Positions 8,770-18,342 of a stretch of 64,000 nucleotides of DNA are shown piece after piece. Numbering within the stretch: position 1 is the stretch's first letter; every line of letters starts with the position of its first letter. The stretch is from an uncultured Aquimarina sp. (GTDB lineage: Bacteria > Bacteroidota > Bacteroidia > Flavobacteriales > Flavobacteriaceae): positions 1-64,000 of the forward strand of contig CANMLU010000017.1 in NCBI GenBank assembly GCA_947498815.1. The letters are read 5' to 3'. Under the pieces are notes generated by a model. The model ran no database searches. It had not been told where the DNA came from and saw only the letters and a list, made by a program, of their open reading frames with translations. Both the position numbers and the translations under genes were made by a program.

Positions 8770-10017
8770 TTAGTTTGTATTCTTTTCTGTGGCCGTCAAT
8801 TCTGCAATCTTAATGATTACTTCTACGGCTTTTATCATACTTTCAACAGGAACATATTCATATCGTCCATGAAAATTATGTCCGCCAGCAAAAATGTTTG
8901 GACACGGCAAACCCATATAGCTCAATTGTGAACCGTCTGTGCCGCCTCTAATCGGTTTAATCATGGGAGTGATACCAATAGATTTCATGGCTTTTTCGGC
9001 AATATCTACAATGTGCATTACTGGTTCTACTTTTTCTCGCATATTATAGTATTGATCCTTTATTTCAACCTTTACAACCTCTTTATTATGCTGGTTATTA
9101 ATTTCTATGGCCAATTTTCGCATAACTTCTTTTCTGGCCTCAAAATGTTCTTTGTCATGATCACGTATAATATATTGCAGTTGAGTTTCTTCTACATCTC
9201 CTTTCATGTTATGTAAATGAAAAAAACCTTCACGATCACTCGTGTGTTCTGGAGTTTCCATCCTTGGTAAAGAGTTGATGAAATCCTGGGCTATATACAT
9301 ACTATTAATCATCTTACCTTTGGCATATCCCGGATGAACAATTTTTCCTTTAATGGTTACCACGGCACCTGCTGCATTGAAGTTTTCATATTCTAACTCA
9401 CCAATTTGGCTGCCGTCCATAGTATAGGCCCAATCTGCTGCAAATTTCTGAACGTCAAATTTATGTGCTCCACGTCCGATTTCCTCATCAGGAGTAAATC
9501 CAACACGGATTTTCCCATGCTTTATTTCGGGATGTTTAATAAGGTATTCCATTGCAGTAACTATTTCTGCAATTCCGGCTTTATCATCGGCACCCAGTAA
9601 AGTGGTTCCATCGGTAGTAATTAATGTTTGTCCGGTATATAATTTCAAATCTTCAAAATAATCGGGAGAGAGAATTATATTTTCGGACTTGTTTAATACA
9701 ATATCCTTACCGTCATAATTCTCTATGATTTGTGGTTTAACATTGGCTCCAGTAAAATCGGGGGTAGTGTCAAAATGTGATATAAATCCTATGGTAGGTA
9801 CTTCTTTATCTACATTTGAAGGTAAGGTAGCCATAATGTAGGCGTTCTTATCAATCGTTACATCTTCTAATCCAATAGTCTTGAGCTCTTCGACTAACTT
9901 ATTTGCCAAATCCCATTGCTTTTTAGTGCTTGGGGTTGTATTGCTTTCTGGGTCACTTTCGGTGTCAATAGTTACATAACTAATAAATCGATCGATAATA
10001 TGCTTTTTCTGAATCAT
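8770..10017 (-). CDS. pepT: Peptidase T (tripeptide aminopeptidase)
   Basis: A cytoplasmic M20B-family dizinc aminopeptidase that removes the N-terminal residue of tripeptides. The 415 residues match PepT length. Metal ligands sit in [16 protein letters not shown] and PDEEIGRGA; the dimerisation domain follows ([13 protein letters not shown]), and the C-terminal metal site is in [10 protein letters not shown]. Single gene, facing away from the TonB receptor. Confidence 0.95.
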   Translation of the reverse strand: MIQKKHIIDRFISYVTIDTESDPESNTTPSTKKQWDLANKLVEELKTIGLEDVTIDKNAYIMATLPSNVDKEVPTIGFISHFDTTPDFTGANVKPQIIENYDGKDIVLNKSENIILSPDYFEDLKLYTGQTLITTDGTTLLGADDKAGIAEIVTAMEYLIKHPEIKHGKIRVGFTPDEEIGRGAHKFDVQKFAADWAYTMDGSQIGELEYENFNAAGAVVTIKGKIVHPGYAKGKMINSMYIAQDFINSLPRMETPEHTSDREGFFHLHNMKGDVEETQLQYIIRDHDKEHFEARKEVMRKLAIEINNQHNKEVVKVEIKDQYYNMREKVEPVMHIVDIAEKAMKSIGITPMIKPIRGGTDGSQLSYMGLPCPNIFAGGHNFHGRYEYVPVESMIKAVEVIIKIAELTATEKNTN

Positions 10018-10048
10018 GCGTTTTGAATATTTTCTTTGTTCAATTTTA

Positions 10049-10076
10049 TTGCCAAATTATTAGCTCTTTATTTTTG
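10049..10076 (+). promoter_or_regulatory. Putative promoter of the TonB receptor gene
   Basis: TTG (10049-10051) lies 17 bases upstream of a perfect -7 element TATTTTTG (10069-10076). The leader would be about 155 bases, which is long, so another promoter nearer the gene is possible. Confidence 0.45.
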
Positions 10077-10238
10077 TTTTGTATTTGATAAAATGATAAT
10101 AATGACTGTTGATTATTGAATATTTTTTAATAAATAACACTTAAAAATGTTAATACTATTAAAAAAAAGTTAATTCAGTATAAGATTTCAACTACATTTA
10201 AATACACAAATCACTTATTATTAATCAAAAATATAATT

Positions 10239-13118
10239 ATGTTTAAACTTTACGTAATGGTATTGCTGTTTTCTTTGGGGCTCACAGCAATTACCACAGC
10301 ACAAGAAGTGTCTGGAACCATTTTGGATGATCAGTCACAACCCCTTCCTGGCGTTTCAGTAGTTGTTAAAGGTACTCAGACAGGTACCATAACAGATTTT
10401 GATGGTAAATATACAATTACAGCTGATACAGGTCAAACCCTGGTTTTTTCTTATGTGGGATTTGAAAAGCAAGAGGTTGCTGTTTCTGGTCCAACACTGA
10501 ATATAACTTTGCAATCAGGAGTTGCGTTGGATGAAATAGTATTGGTCGGTACCAGAAATGCTAATCGAACGGTTATAGAAACTCCGGTTCCTATAGATGT
10601 CATTGATATTAAGGAATTAGGTACGGCAACACCACAGGTTAACCTTAATCAAATTCTTAATTATGTGGCACCTTCTTTTTCTTCGAATACACAAACTATT
10701 TCTGATGGAACGGATCACATTGATCCTGCGTCTTTAAGAGGCTTGGGACCAGATCAGGTTTTGGTATTGGTGAATGGAAAAAGAAGACATACCACTTCTT
10801 TGGTTAATGTTAATGGTACTTTTGGACGTGGTAGTGTAGGAACGGATCTTAATGCAATTCCGGCGGCGTCAATTCAACGAATAGAAGTTTTAAGAGATGG
10901 TGCTGCCGCGCAATATGGATCCGATGCCATTGCAGGGGTTATAAATATTGTACTTAACAAAAGTGTAAATGAACTTAATCTTTCTGTAACTACCGGAGCC
11001 AATGTCTCCAGAAATGCTGAAGAACAAACAGGTGGTATTGATGGAGAGACAGTAAATGTGGCCGCAAGCTATGGAATTCCGCTTGGAGAAAAAGGAGGCT
11101 TTATTAATTTTAGTGGTGATTTTGATTATAGAGATTATTATAGCCGTATGAAAGAATGGGAAGGCGATATTTTTAATGCGTATAATGCAATAGAATACCA
11201 AGCTTCATTATTAGGTAATGACCTTTCAGAGGTGGAAACCAGCTTGCCGGGTATTCAAAGTTTTGCACTGAGCGTTCCACACTTTTCACCGCAATTACAG
11301 GCCGATATCCAGGCTGCAACTTCTTTAACGGATTTACAAACGATATTGGATGTTGATGTAACAGATGCAGAGTTAAATACCAGAGGACAATCACGAAGTG
11401 ATTATAATATGCGAGTTGGGCAATCCGAGCTTAGAGGAGGTCGTTTCTTTGGGAATTTCGTACTGCCATTGGATGATAATGGTACAGAGTTATATTCTTT
11501 TGCAGGAATTAGCACAAGAAAAGGAAACTCGGCAGGGTTTTATAGGTTGCCAAATCAAAGCCGAACGTATACGCCTGTATATGTAAATGGTTTTTTGCCT
11601 GAAATTAATTCTAAAATTACGGATAAGTCGATTGCAGCAGGGATCAAAGGAAATATAGGAGAATGGGACGTGGATTTTAGTAATACCTACGGTAAAAATG
11701 CATTTCTGTATACCATTTCTAATACGTCTAATGCATCACTTCTTAAGGCTACACCAACCACATTTGATGCAGGAGGGTTTTCTTTTCTTCAAAACACTAC
11801 AAATCTGGATATTACCAGATTTTATGAAGATATATTCGCAGGATTTAATGTGGCTTATGGAGCAGAGCATCGATTAGAAACCTATGAGATTATTGCAGGA
11901 GAAGAAGAGTCTTATGCACAGTACGATGTTGATGGTAATCCTATTACTAATGCAACACAAGCTGCTCCCACAGATTTTTTCGGAAGAACAAGACCCGGTG
12001 GGGCACAAGTGTTCCCTGGTTTTAGTCCTGCAAATGAGCTCTCTAGGGATAGAACAAGTATCGCAGGATACTTGGATTTGGAAGCCGATTTTACGGAAAA
12101 GTTTTTGGTGAGTTTTGCAAGTAGATTTGAAAATTATAGTGATTTTGGCTCTACTATTAATTTTAAGGTCGCTACGCGATATAAGCTTACAGACGATATC
12201 AATATACGTGCCGCTGGTAATACAGGATTTAGAGCACCATCATTACACCAGCTTAATTTTAATTCTACATCTACAATTTTTGACAATTTTGGAAACCCAC
12301 AAGAGGTTGGTACATTTGCCAATGATAGTAGAGTGGCCAACTTGTTGGGGATACCTCAATTAAAAGAGGAAACCTCTCAAAGTATAAGTCTAGGAGCTAC
12401 GGCAAAAATATCATCACTTAATTTATCGATAACAGTAGATGGTTATTTTGTTGCAATTGACGATAGAGTAGTCCTTACTGGACAATTTCAGGGACCAGGA
12501 ACAGGTAGCGAATTGGATAATCTATTAGCACAGGCCAATGCGACCAGAGCGGCCTTTTTTGCTAATGCCATAGATACCGAATCCAAAGGGTTGGATATTG
12601 TTATAACGCATAAAACGGGTATTGGAGCTAATATGCAATTAAAATCTGACCTCGCAGCAACATTTTCTCAAACCAGAAAAGTAGGAGATATTAAGGCTTC
12701 AGAGGTGTTAGAAAATGCAGGATTAGTAGATACGTATTTTCCCGAAGACAGTAGAGTATATCTTGAAGAAGCGGTGCCAAGAACAAAAGTTAATTTGTCT
12801 AATAGCCTTACTACGGATAAATTCAATGTTTTTTTACGAAATGTTTATTTTGGAGAAGTTACTGAAGCTACAACCACTGTTGCAAATCAACAAGTATTTG
12901 ATGCAAAAGTGGTCACTGATTTATCATTTGGATATAAAATCTCTGAAGGATTGACCATAACCGTAGGCGCCAATAATCTTTTTGATATCTACCCGGATAG
13001 AGCTGAAGAAGAATTTGGCAACAGAAGTAGTGGTCGATTTGATTGGTCACGTAGAGCTCAACAATTTGGAATTGGAGGAAGGTTTGTATTTGCTAGGTTT
13101 AGTGTAGTTTTAAAATAA
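10239..13118 (+). CDS. TonB-dependent receptor with N-terminal carboxypeptidase-like domain
   Basis: An outer-membrane active transporter of 959 residues. It has a signal peptide (about 1-21), then a CarboxypepD_reg-like domain ([20 protein letters not shown], about 22-95), a plug domain ([38 protein letters not shown]) and a 22-stranded barrel with a conserved end segment ([18 protein letters not shown]). No SusD partner follows, so it is not a typical polysaccharide-utilisation pair; a siderophore or other small ligand is more likely. The ligand is unknown. Confidence 0.9.
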   Translation: MFKLYVMVLLFSLGLTAITTAQEVSGTILDDQSQPLPGVSVVVKGTQTGTITDFDGKYTITADTGQTLVFSYVGFEKQEVAVSGPTLNITLQSGVALDEIVLVGTRNANRTVIETPVPIDVIDIKELGTATPQVNLNQILNYVAPSFSSNTQTISDGTDHIDPASLRGLGPDQVLVLVNGKRRHTTSLVNVNGTFGRGSVGTDLNAIPAASIQRIEVLRDGAAAQYGSDAIAGVINIVLNKSVNELNLSVTTGANVSRNAEEQTGGIDGETVNVAASYGIPLGEKGGFINFSGDFDYRDYYSRMKEWEGDIFNAYNAIEYQASLLGNDLSEVETSLPGIQSFALSVPHFSPQLQADIQAATSLTDLQTILDVDVTDAELNTRGQSRSDYNMRVGQSELRGGRFFGNFVLPLDDNGTELYSFAGISTRKGNSAGFYRLPNQSRTYTPVYVNGFLPEINSKITDKSIAAGIKGNIGEWDVDFSNTYGKNAFLYTISNTSNASLLKATPTTFDAGGFSFLQNTTNLDITRFYEDIFAGFNVAYGAEHRLETYEIIAGEEESYAQYDVDGNPITNATQAAPTDFFGRTRPGGAQVFPGFSPANELSRDRTSIAGYLDLEADFTEKFLVSFASRFENYSDFGSTINFKVATRYKLTDDINIRAAGNTGFRAPSLHQLNFNSTSTIFDNFGNPQEVGTFANDSRVANLLGIPQLKEETSQSISLGATAKISSLNLSITVDGYFVAIDDRVVLTGQFQGPGTGSELDNLLAQANATRAAFFANAIDTESKGLDIVITHKTGIGANMQLKSDLAATFSQTRKVGDIKASEVLENAGLVDTYFPEDSRVYLEEAVPRTKVNLSNSLTTDKFNVFLRNVYFGEVTEATTTVANQQVFDAKVVTDLSFGYKISEGLTITVGANNLFDIYPDRAEEEFGNRSSGRFDWSRRAQQFGIGGRFVFARFSVVLK

Positions 13119-13139
13119 TAGTAATAATAATATACATAG

Positions 13140-13167
13140 GGCCTATGCAAAAATTTTTGCATAGGCC
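13140..13167 (+). terminator. Terminator-like perfect palindrome after the TonB receptor gene
   Basis: A 14+14 base perfect inverted repeat (ggcctatgcaaaaa / tttttgcataggcc) 20 bases past the stop codon. The T-run after it is short and broken, so it may act mainly as a 3'-end stabiliser. Confidence 0.65.
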
Positions 13168-13208
13168 TTATTCTTTTAAATTCCTTTCTCATTTCGTAAG
13201 TAATCTTC

Positions 13209-13216
13209 TATTTTTG
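13209..13216 (+). promoter_or_regulatory. -7 promoter element for pyrD (TATTTTTG)
   Basis: A perfect TAnnTTTG match 20 bases upstream of the pyrD start codon, giving a very short leader. No good TTTG at 19 bases upstream (only TTTC). Confidence 0.6.
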
Positions 13217-13236
13217 CGCAAGTAAATCTTTATTCG

Positions 13237-14259
13237 ATGTATAAACTATTAGTGCGCCCAATATTATTCAATTATGATCCAGAAAAAGTTCATCATTTTA
13301 CCTTTAAAATGATTAAATTTTTATCCAAGATTCCTCTAATTTCTGTACTGTTTAGAAGCACGTATCAAGTTGATGATCCAAAATTAGAAAGAGAAGTTTT
13401 TGGATTAAAGTTTAAAAACCCTGTTGGACTTGCAGCAGGTTTTGATAAGGATGCCAAGCTGTTTAATGAGTTACATGATTTTGGTTTTGGTTTTATCGAA
13501 ATAGGAACCTTGACTCCAAAACCACAAGATGGAAACCCAAAAAAAAGATTGTTTAGGCTTAAAAAAGATAGTGCAATTATTAACCGAATGGGGTTTAATA
13601 ATGGAGGAGTCCAGGATGCTGTAAAACGATTGAAAAAAAATAAAGGAGTTTTGATTGGTGGTAATATTGGGAAAAACAAGGTAACTCCCAATGAAAAAGC
13701 TGTAGATGATTATACACTGTGCTTTGACACGCTTTTTGATGTTGTGGATTATTTTGTAGTCAATGTAAGTTCGCCAAATACACCTAACCTTAGAGCTTTA
13801 CAAGATAAAGAACCTTTAACAAAGCTGTTGAATACACTTCAAGATAAAAATCAAAAGAAGCCCTCACAAAAGCCTATTTTATTAAAAATAGCTCCAGATG
13901 TAACGGATGGCCAATTACTAGATATTATTGATATTATAAAGGAGACGAAAATTGCAGGAGTTATTGCTACAAATACTACAATATCTCGTAAAGGACTTAA
14001 ATCCAATATCACATTGGCCAATGAAACTGGTGGGTTAAGTGGTCAACCATTAACTAATCGATCAACAGCAGTAATTCGTTTCTTGTCAGAAAAAAGCAAT
14101 AAGGCATTCCCTATTATCGGAGTTGGAGGGATCCATTCGGCTACAGATGCCTTAGAGAAATTGGAGGCGGGAGCAAGTTTGGTGCAATTATATACAGGTT
14201 TTATTTATGAAGGACCTAAACTAATCAAAGATATTAATAAAGCCTTGTTACGGAAATAA
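13237..14259 (+). CDS. pyrD: Dihydroorotate dehydrogenase (quinone), class 2
   Basis: Oxidises dihydroorotate to orotate in pyrimidine synthesis, passing electrons to quinone. The 340 residues include the class-2 N-terminal membrane-associated helices ([15 protein letters not shown]). FMN and substrate motifs are [32 protein letters not shown] (with the class-2 catalytic Ser region), ATNTT and GGLSGQPL, and the phosphate loop is GVGGI. The LysE-type exporter follows six bases later and is probably co-transcribed. Confidence 0.96.
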   Translation: MYKLLVRPILFNYDPEKVHHFTFKMIKFLSKIPLISVLFRSTYQVDDPKLEREVFGLKFKNPVGLAAGFDKDAKLFNELHDFGFGFIEIGTLTPKPQDGNPKKRLFRLKKDSAIINRMGFNNGGVQDAVKRLKKNKGVLIGGNIGKNKVTPNEKAVDDYTLCFDTLFDVVDYFVVNVSSPNTPNLRALQDKEPLTKLLNTLQDKNQKKPSQKPILLKIAPDVTDGQLLDIIDIIKETKIAGVIATNTTISRKGLKSNITLANETGGLSGQPLTNRSTAVIRFLSEKSNKAFPIIGVGGIHSATDALEKLEAGASLVQLYTGFIYEGPKLIKDINKALLRK

Positions 14260-14265
14260 TTTTTG

Positions 14266-14898
14266 ATGGACATAAACTATGATATTCTTTACACATTTGT
14301 TGTGGCAGCGACGGCCCTAGCAATTTCGCCAGGTCCAGACAATATTTTTGTATTGATGCAAAGTGTTGTGAATGGTAAAAGACATGGTCTTGCCGTTGTT
14401 GTGGGATTGATGTCGGGATGTTTTGTGCATACAAGTTTGGTGGCATTTGGAGTATCCGTACTTATTAAGCAAAGTGAAGTATTGTTTTTTGTTATTAAAT
14501 TATTAGGGGCACTGTATTTATTTTTTTTGGCATACAAAGCATTCAGGAGCGAAGCAGCGATTCAGCTTTCCGGAGAAACTGTAGAAAGAAAAACTATTGG
14601 GCAATTATATAGACAAGGATTTATAATGAATGTGTTAAATCCAAAGGTTTCCATATTTTTTTTGGCCTTCTTTCCTGGTTTTTTGTTTAGTGAAACGCTA
14701 AGCCATGTATCGCAATTTTATGTGCTAGGGATGTTATTCGTGATTACGGGGAGTATAGTTTTTGGATCCATTGCCATTTTGGCCGGATCAATTTCAGAAT
14801 TTCTGAAAAAGAATTCGAAAGTAGGAGTGTTCCTAAAATGGTTACAAATTATTGTCTTTATAGGAATCGGAATTTTTATCCTTATTTCTGAAAAATGA
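14266..14898 (+). CDS. LysE/RhtB family amino-acid exporter
   Basis: A 210-residue inner-membrane exporter with about six hydrophobic segments. The family signature is near the N-terminus (ISPGPDNIFVLMQSVVNGKR) and the second signature is FIMNVLNPKVSIFFLAFFPGF. ATG 14266 is chosen over a TTG one codon upstream. The substrate (Lys, Thr, homoserine lactone or other) is not predictable. Confidence 0.92.
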   Translation: MDINYDILYTFVVAATALAISPGPDNIFVLMQSVVNGKRHGLAVVVGLMSGCFVHTSLVAFGVSVLIKQSEVLFFVIKLLGALYLFFLAYKAFRSEAAIQLSGETVERKTIGQLYRQGFIMNVLNPKVSIFFLAFFPGFLFSETLSHVSQFYVLGMLFVITGSIVFGSIAILAGSISEFLKKNSKVGVFLKWLQIIVFIGIGIFILISEK

Positions 14899-14985
14899 AT
14901 TTTAATGAAATAGAAAACAAATAAACAGACTGCATTAAAATTCTAGTTCAATGCAGTCCATAGTTATTAATTTGCGAGACTTGTT

Positions 14986-15153
14986 TTATTCAATATCATT
15001 TTCAGTATCATCCTGTTTGCAATGACTAGTGTCTTGTGATTTAGGGTCAAGGCATATTTGACTGTCATGATAAAGTGTTCCTCCTTTAAGAGTTGTTAAT
15101 TCTTTTTTGTTTAATACTTTTGTACCTTCTAAACTTAAAATGTTTTTTAACAT
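14986..15153 (-). CDS. Orphan double-glycine leader peptide (RiPP/bacteriocin-like precursor)
   Basis: A 55-residue peptide starting MLKNILSLEGTKVLNKKEL and reaching a Gly-Gly at 24-25, the leader style of Bacteroidota peptides exported by C39-peptidase ABC transporters. The 30-residue core after GG is acidic and polar with two cysteines (ICLD, HCKQ). ATG 15153 is used; an upstream in-frame ATG at 15204 would add 17 residues that spoil the leader. No modifying enzyme, C39 transporter or HlyD gene is nearby, so any maturation would act in trans. Such peptides are often annotated as bacteriocin-like or natural-product precursors in flavobacteria, with no proven role. Confidence 0.72.
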   Translation of the reverse strand: MLKNILSLEGTKVLNKKELTTLKGGTLYHDSQICLDPKSQDTSHCKQDDTENDIE

Positions 15154-15499
15154 AATGATTTTGTTTTTTGAATAGATTATTTGTGATCCTTTAAAGACAC
15201 TCACAAAATGTGTCTATATAATCTTCATACCCTAGTAAGATTATACCCAAAGTTAAGATGATTTGTGTGCAATAAAATTCAAAATAGATAAGCGAATAAC
15301 TTTTGCGAATAAGCGTGACGATATTTTGTTTAAGTGTTTTTAAATAGTTGGATGTTTAATTTTCCAAATAATTTGGCGAAAATCATACAATGATTCAGAA
15401 TATTTATTCTGATTAAGAAATGTTGGAATCCTTTAGATTTTAAAAAATAATCATACTTTTATACTTCTAATTAAACATCTTCTTGTTTACACCGCTAAA
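15154..15499. other. Intergenic region between the leader-peptide gene and HMG-CoA lyase
   Basis: 346 bases with divergent genes on either side and no coding signal. It holds two small hairpins, 15195-15215 (agacac / gtgtct) and 15218-15244 (ataatctt / aagattat), and a near-consensus -7 element TACTTTTA at 15454-15461 that could serve HMG-CoA lyase. I see no clear promoter for the leader peptide. Confidence 0.5.
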
Positions 15500-16366
15500 A
15501 TGACCGAAAAAGTAAAAATTATTGAATGTCCACGTGATGCTATGCAAGGTATCAAAGACTTCATTCCAACCGAGAAAAAGGTTCAATATATTCAATCTTT
15601 ACTACGGTGTGGTTTTGATACTATTGACTTTGGAAGTTTTGTGTCACCCAAGGCGATTCCGCAGATGGTAGATACTGCTCAAGTGTTATCACAATTGGAT
15701 CTTTCGGATACGAAAAGTAAATTATTGGCCATTATAGCAAATGTGAGAGGAGCTAATGATGCTGCTCAACATCCAGAAATTGATTATTTAGGATACCCTT
15801 TTTCAATATCAGAAAATTTTCAAATGCGTAATACGCATAAAACCATAGCCGAATCTGTAGAGACTTTACAAGAAATCTTGAATATTTCAGATAAAGCAAA
15901 TAAAGAAGTGGTTGCCTATCTCTCTATGGGGTTTGGTAATCCATATGGTGATCCCTGGGATGTGGATATCGTTGGCGAGTGGACCGAGAAATTGAGTCGA
16001 ATGGGTGTGAAAATTCTTTCATTATCAGATACGATTGGGACATCAACACCCGAAATTATAGATTACCTATTTTCTAATCTTATTCCGAAATACCCAGAAA
16101 TAGAATTTGGTGCCCATTTACATACCACACCAACTTCCTGGTTCGAAAAAGTGGATTCGGCCTATAAAGCTGGTTGTAGAAGGTTTGATGGCGCTATTCA
16201 AGGTTTTGGAGGTTGCCCGATGGCAAAAGATGAGTTAACAGGAAACATGCCTACAGAACGTATGGTGTCTTATTTTACAACGGTAAAAGCGTATACGAAC
16301 ATAAGACCTCTGAGTTTTGAATCTGCATTTAATGAGGCAACAAAAATATTTTCAGAATATCACTAA
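15500..16366 (+). CDS. Hydroxymethylglutaryl-CoA lyase
   Basis: Cleaves HMG-CoA to acetyl-CoA and acetoacetate, the last step of leucine breakdown, which fits the leucine dehydrogenase at 5067. It is a 288-residue DRE-TIM barrel: metal and substrate motif CPRDAMQGI near the N-terminus, HLH-type metal ligands in GAHLHTT, and the catalytic cysteine loop GGCPMAKDELTGN near the C-terminus. The first motif differs from the usual VGPRDGLQN, as in other Bacteroidota members. The haem-binding gene follows after 11 bases. Confidence 0.92.
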   Translation: MTEKVKIIECPRDAMQGIKDFIPTEKKVQYIQSLLRCGFDTIDFGSFVSPKAIPQMVDTAQVLSQLDLSDTKSKLLAIIANVRGANDAAQHPEIDYLGYPFSISENFQMRNTHKTIAESVETLQEILNISDKANKEVVAYLSMGFGNPYGDPWDVDIVGEWTEKLSRMGVKILSLSDTIGTSTPEIIDYLFSNLIPKYPEIEFGAHLHTTPTSWFEKVDSAYKAGCRRFDGAIQGFGGCPMAKDELTGNMPTERMVSYFTTVKAYTNIRPLSFESAFNEATKIFSEYH

Positions 16367-16377
16367 ACAACTTATTA

Positions 16378-16839
16378 ATGAATAAAAAAATTAAAATTAT
16401 AGCAGTATCACTTTTGGGAGTACTATTGGTAATGCAATTTATTAGACCAGATAAAAATGAATCGGGATATGAATCTGTGGCTCATTTCGAGAGTGAAACT
16501 AAGCCTTCAGATCAAATAAAAGCAATTTTGAAAAATAATTGTTACGATTGTCATAGTAATCAAACTATATATCCGTGGTACGCAGAAGTTGCTCCTGTTT
16601 CTTATTGGTTATCTCATCATATCGATGAAGGAAAAGAACACTTCAATGTTTCAGATTGGGAGAAATATGAAATTAAAAAGAAGGATCATAAACTAGAAGA
16701 ATTAATTGAAGAAGTTGAAGAAGCAGAAATGCCTCTTGATTCATATACGTGGATACATGGAAATCTAAGCCAGGAAGAACAAAAACTTTTAATTACTTGG
16801 GTTAAAAATCTCAGAGTAAAATATGCCTCAGAGAAATAA
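16378..16839 (+). CDS. Haem-binding domain protein with one CxxCH motif
   Basis: A 153-residue protein with an N-terminal hydrophobic anchor (IIAVSLLGVLLVMQF) and a cytochrome-type haem-attachment site CYDCHSN in the family context NNCYDCHSNQTIYPWY, matching the Haem_bd (PF14376) domain. A second conserved stretch is PVSYWLSHHIDEGK, which may supply the distal ligand. It should be periplasmic, anchored in the inner membrane. It may be transcribed with HMG-CoA lyase (11-bp gap). The electron partner is unknown. Confidence 0.88.
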   Translation: MNKKIKIIAVSLLGVLLVMQFIRPDKNESGYESVAHFESETKPSDQIKAILKNNCYDCHSNQTIYPWYAEVAPVSYWLSHHIDEGKEHFNVSDWEKYEIKKKDHKLEELIEEVEEAEMPLDSYTWIHGNLSQEEQKLLITWVKNLRVKYASEK

Positions 16840-16901
16840 TTTTAGCATTTATTTGACTATCAAAGGCTTGTGATTTTTTAAGTGCCAGATCTCAAATTTA
16901 A

Positions 16902-16918
16902 TTTAGATTTAATATAAA
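16902..16918. promoter_or_regulatory. Candidate operator, TTTAGATT-T-AATATAAA quasi-palindrome
   Basis: A 17-base near-palindrome (7 of 8 positions paired) ending six bases before the -33 element of the DUF4856 promoter. Related TTTAGAT sequences occur at 24653 and 25021, and a related right half (AGTCTAAA) at 16982. The regulator is not known from this window; a metal-dependent repressor is a guess from the gene content. Confidence 0.4.
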
Positions 16919-16923
16919 TAAAG

Positions 16924-16954
16924 TTTGTCAGAACCATTTTGATGAATATATTTG
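16924..16954 (+). promoter_or_regulatory. Consensus promoter of the DUF4856 gene (TTTG-N19-TATATTTG)
   Basis: TTTG (16924-16927), a 19-base spacer and TATATTTG (16947-16954) are an exact match to the Bacteroidota housekeeping promoter. Transcription should start near 16960, giving a leader of about 40 bases that contains a second candidate operator half-site at 16982-16989. Confidence 0.8.
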
Positions 16955-16998
16955 CATGGTATTAATTAACTATTTGTATTAAGTCTAAATAAAAATCA

Positions 16999-18234
16999 AT
17001 GAAAATCAATAGCTTATTAAATCTTATATGTTTATCAGGAGTACTTCTTTTAGGTTCATGTTCTGATGACGATGATAACAACTTGGGGAATCAGATTGAT
17101 GAACCTGCTACATATGTTTTTGAGCGTAATGGAGAGAGTACTGTAAGTTTTGGTGGGCAAACCACAAGAATAGCAATGTCTGAAGAAATTATAAGTGCTT
17201 TCAAGAAAAATACTCTTGATGAAGCTACTTTGGATGCTATGTTTGCTCATGTAGAAGGAGCCGATGATTTTTCTGATGTAAATCTTAACACTTCAGATAA
17301 AAGCGTAAGAAGTAAAACAGCAGCTTCAAGAGATTATTTTTTTGCCAACATAACAGAAGCAACTGAGATTAAAGAAGAATTTGATGGTTGGATCAAGAGC
17401 CAAGTAGAAGATGTATTCCCTAATTGGGCTACACCTGCAAAAGCTGGTACAGCTGGTTTTATAGAAGAAGGTGGTGCCGATCCTGCAATCAGATATGTAA
17501 ATAGTAAAGGTCTTGAATTGAATCAGGCTTTTGCTAAAAGTTTAATAGGAGCTCTAATGACAGATCAAGCATTAAACAACTACTTAGGAACTTTAGTACT
17601 TGATGAGGCAGATAATATAGAAAATAATAATAATGAAGTTGTTGCAGAAGGTAAGAACTACACTACTATGGAGCATAAATGGGATGAAGCATATGGATAT
17701 CTATATGGAGCTTCCGAAGATAAAGCAAACCCGAATGCTACTATTGGTGATGATGATAGTTTCTTAAATAAATATATTGGTAGAGTAGAAAATGATAAGG
17801 ATGGTGATTTTGCAGGAATTGCTGCAGATATTTATAATGCTTTCAAATTAGGTAGAGCAGCAATTGTAGCCAAAGAATATGATGTTCGAGATGAACAAGC
17901 TGCTATCATTAGAGAAAAAATATCTGAAGTAATAGCGGTAAGAGCAGTATATTACTTACAACAGGGTAAAAATGGTTTAGAAGAATCAGTTGTAGATCAG
18001 GCAAGCGTATTTCATGATCTTTCCGAAGGTTTTGGATTTATTTATAGCCTTCAGTTTACAAGAAACCCCAATACTAATGAACCATACTTTAATAGAGCAG
18101 AGGTTCAAGGGTTCATTGATCAGTTAATGGGAGGAACGAATGGACTTTGGGATGTGACACCAGAGACTTTACAGTCCATATCTGATGATATAGCTGCAAA
18201 ATTTGACTTTACTGTAGAACAAGCAGGAAGCTAA
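16999..18234 (+). CDS. DUF4856 domain lipoprotein
   Basis: A 411-residue outer-envelope lipoprotein with lipobox LLGSC, an Asp-rich stretch after the Cys, and then a DUF4856 domain (TYVFERNGESTVSFGGQTTR, HKWDEAYGYLYG). DUF4856 genes in Bacteroidota usually stand beside imelysin, HTTM and TonB receptor genes, as here. The pattern HKWDEAYGYLYG resembles the AWxxAYxxW motif of imelysins, so the two may be distant relatives. A metal or haem capture role is inferred from neighbours only. Its promoter at 16924 is exact consensus and flanked by possible operator sites. Confidence 0.88.
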   Translation: MKINSLLNLICLSGVLLLGSCSDDDDNNLGNQIDEPATYVFERNGESTVSFGGQTTRIAMSEEIISAFKKNTLDEATLDAMFAHVEGADDFSDVNLNTSDKSVRSKTAASRDYFFANITEATEIKEEFDGWIKSQVEDVFPNWATPAKAGTAGFIEEGGADPAIRYVNSKGLELNQAFAKSLIGALMTDQALNNYLGTLVLDEADNIENNNNEVVAEGKNYTTMEHKWDEAYGYLYGASEDKANPNATIGDDDSFLNKYIGRVENDKDGDFAGIAADIYNAFKLGRAAIVAKEYDVRDEQAAIIREKISEVIAVRAVYYLQQGKNGLEESVVDQASVFHDLSEGFGFIYSLQFTRNPNTNEPYFNRAEVQGFIDQLMGGTNGLWDVTPETLQSISDDIAAKFDFTVEQAGS

Positions 18235-18267
18235 AAAATTAAACAAAATATAAAATGATAAAAAAAG

Positions 18268-18304
18268 GAAGTTGAAAATTATAAGTTTTCAACCTCTTTT
18301 TTTT
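18268..18304 (+). terminator. Terminator after the DUF4856 gene, merging into the next promoter
   Basis: The stem gttgaaaa / ttttcaac (8 bp, extendable through one mismatch) is followed by eight T. The T-run flows straight into the -7 element at 18304. Confidence 0.75.
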
Positions 18305-18311
18305 ACATTTG
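18304..18311 (+). promoter_or_regulatory. -7 promoter element for the imelysin operon (TACATTTG)
   Basis: A perfect TAnnTTTG match 32 bases upstream of the imelysin ATG, immediately after the terminator T-run. No recognisable -33 TTTG at the expected place. Confidence 0.6.
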
Positions 18312-18342
18312 CACAGCTTTATTAAGAATAAATAAAAATAAG

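Noticed and set aside
10890-12363. Several open frames of 60-100 codons overlapping the TonB receptor gene
   Set aside because: All are in other frames of a long conserved gene and lack any protein-like pattern.
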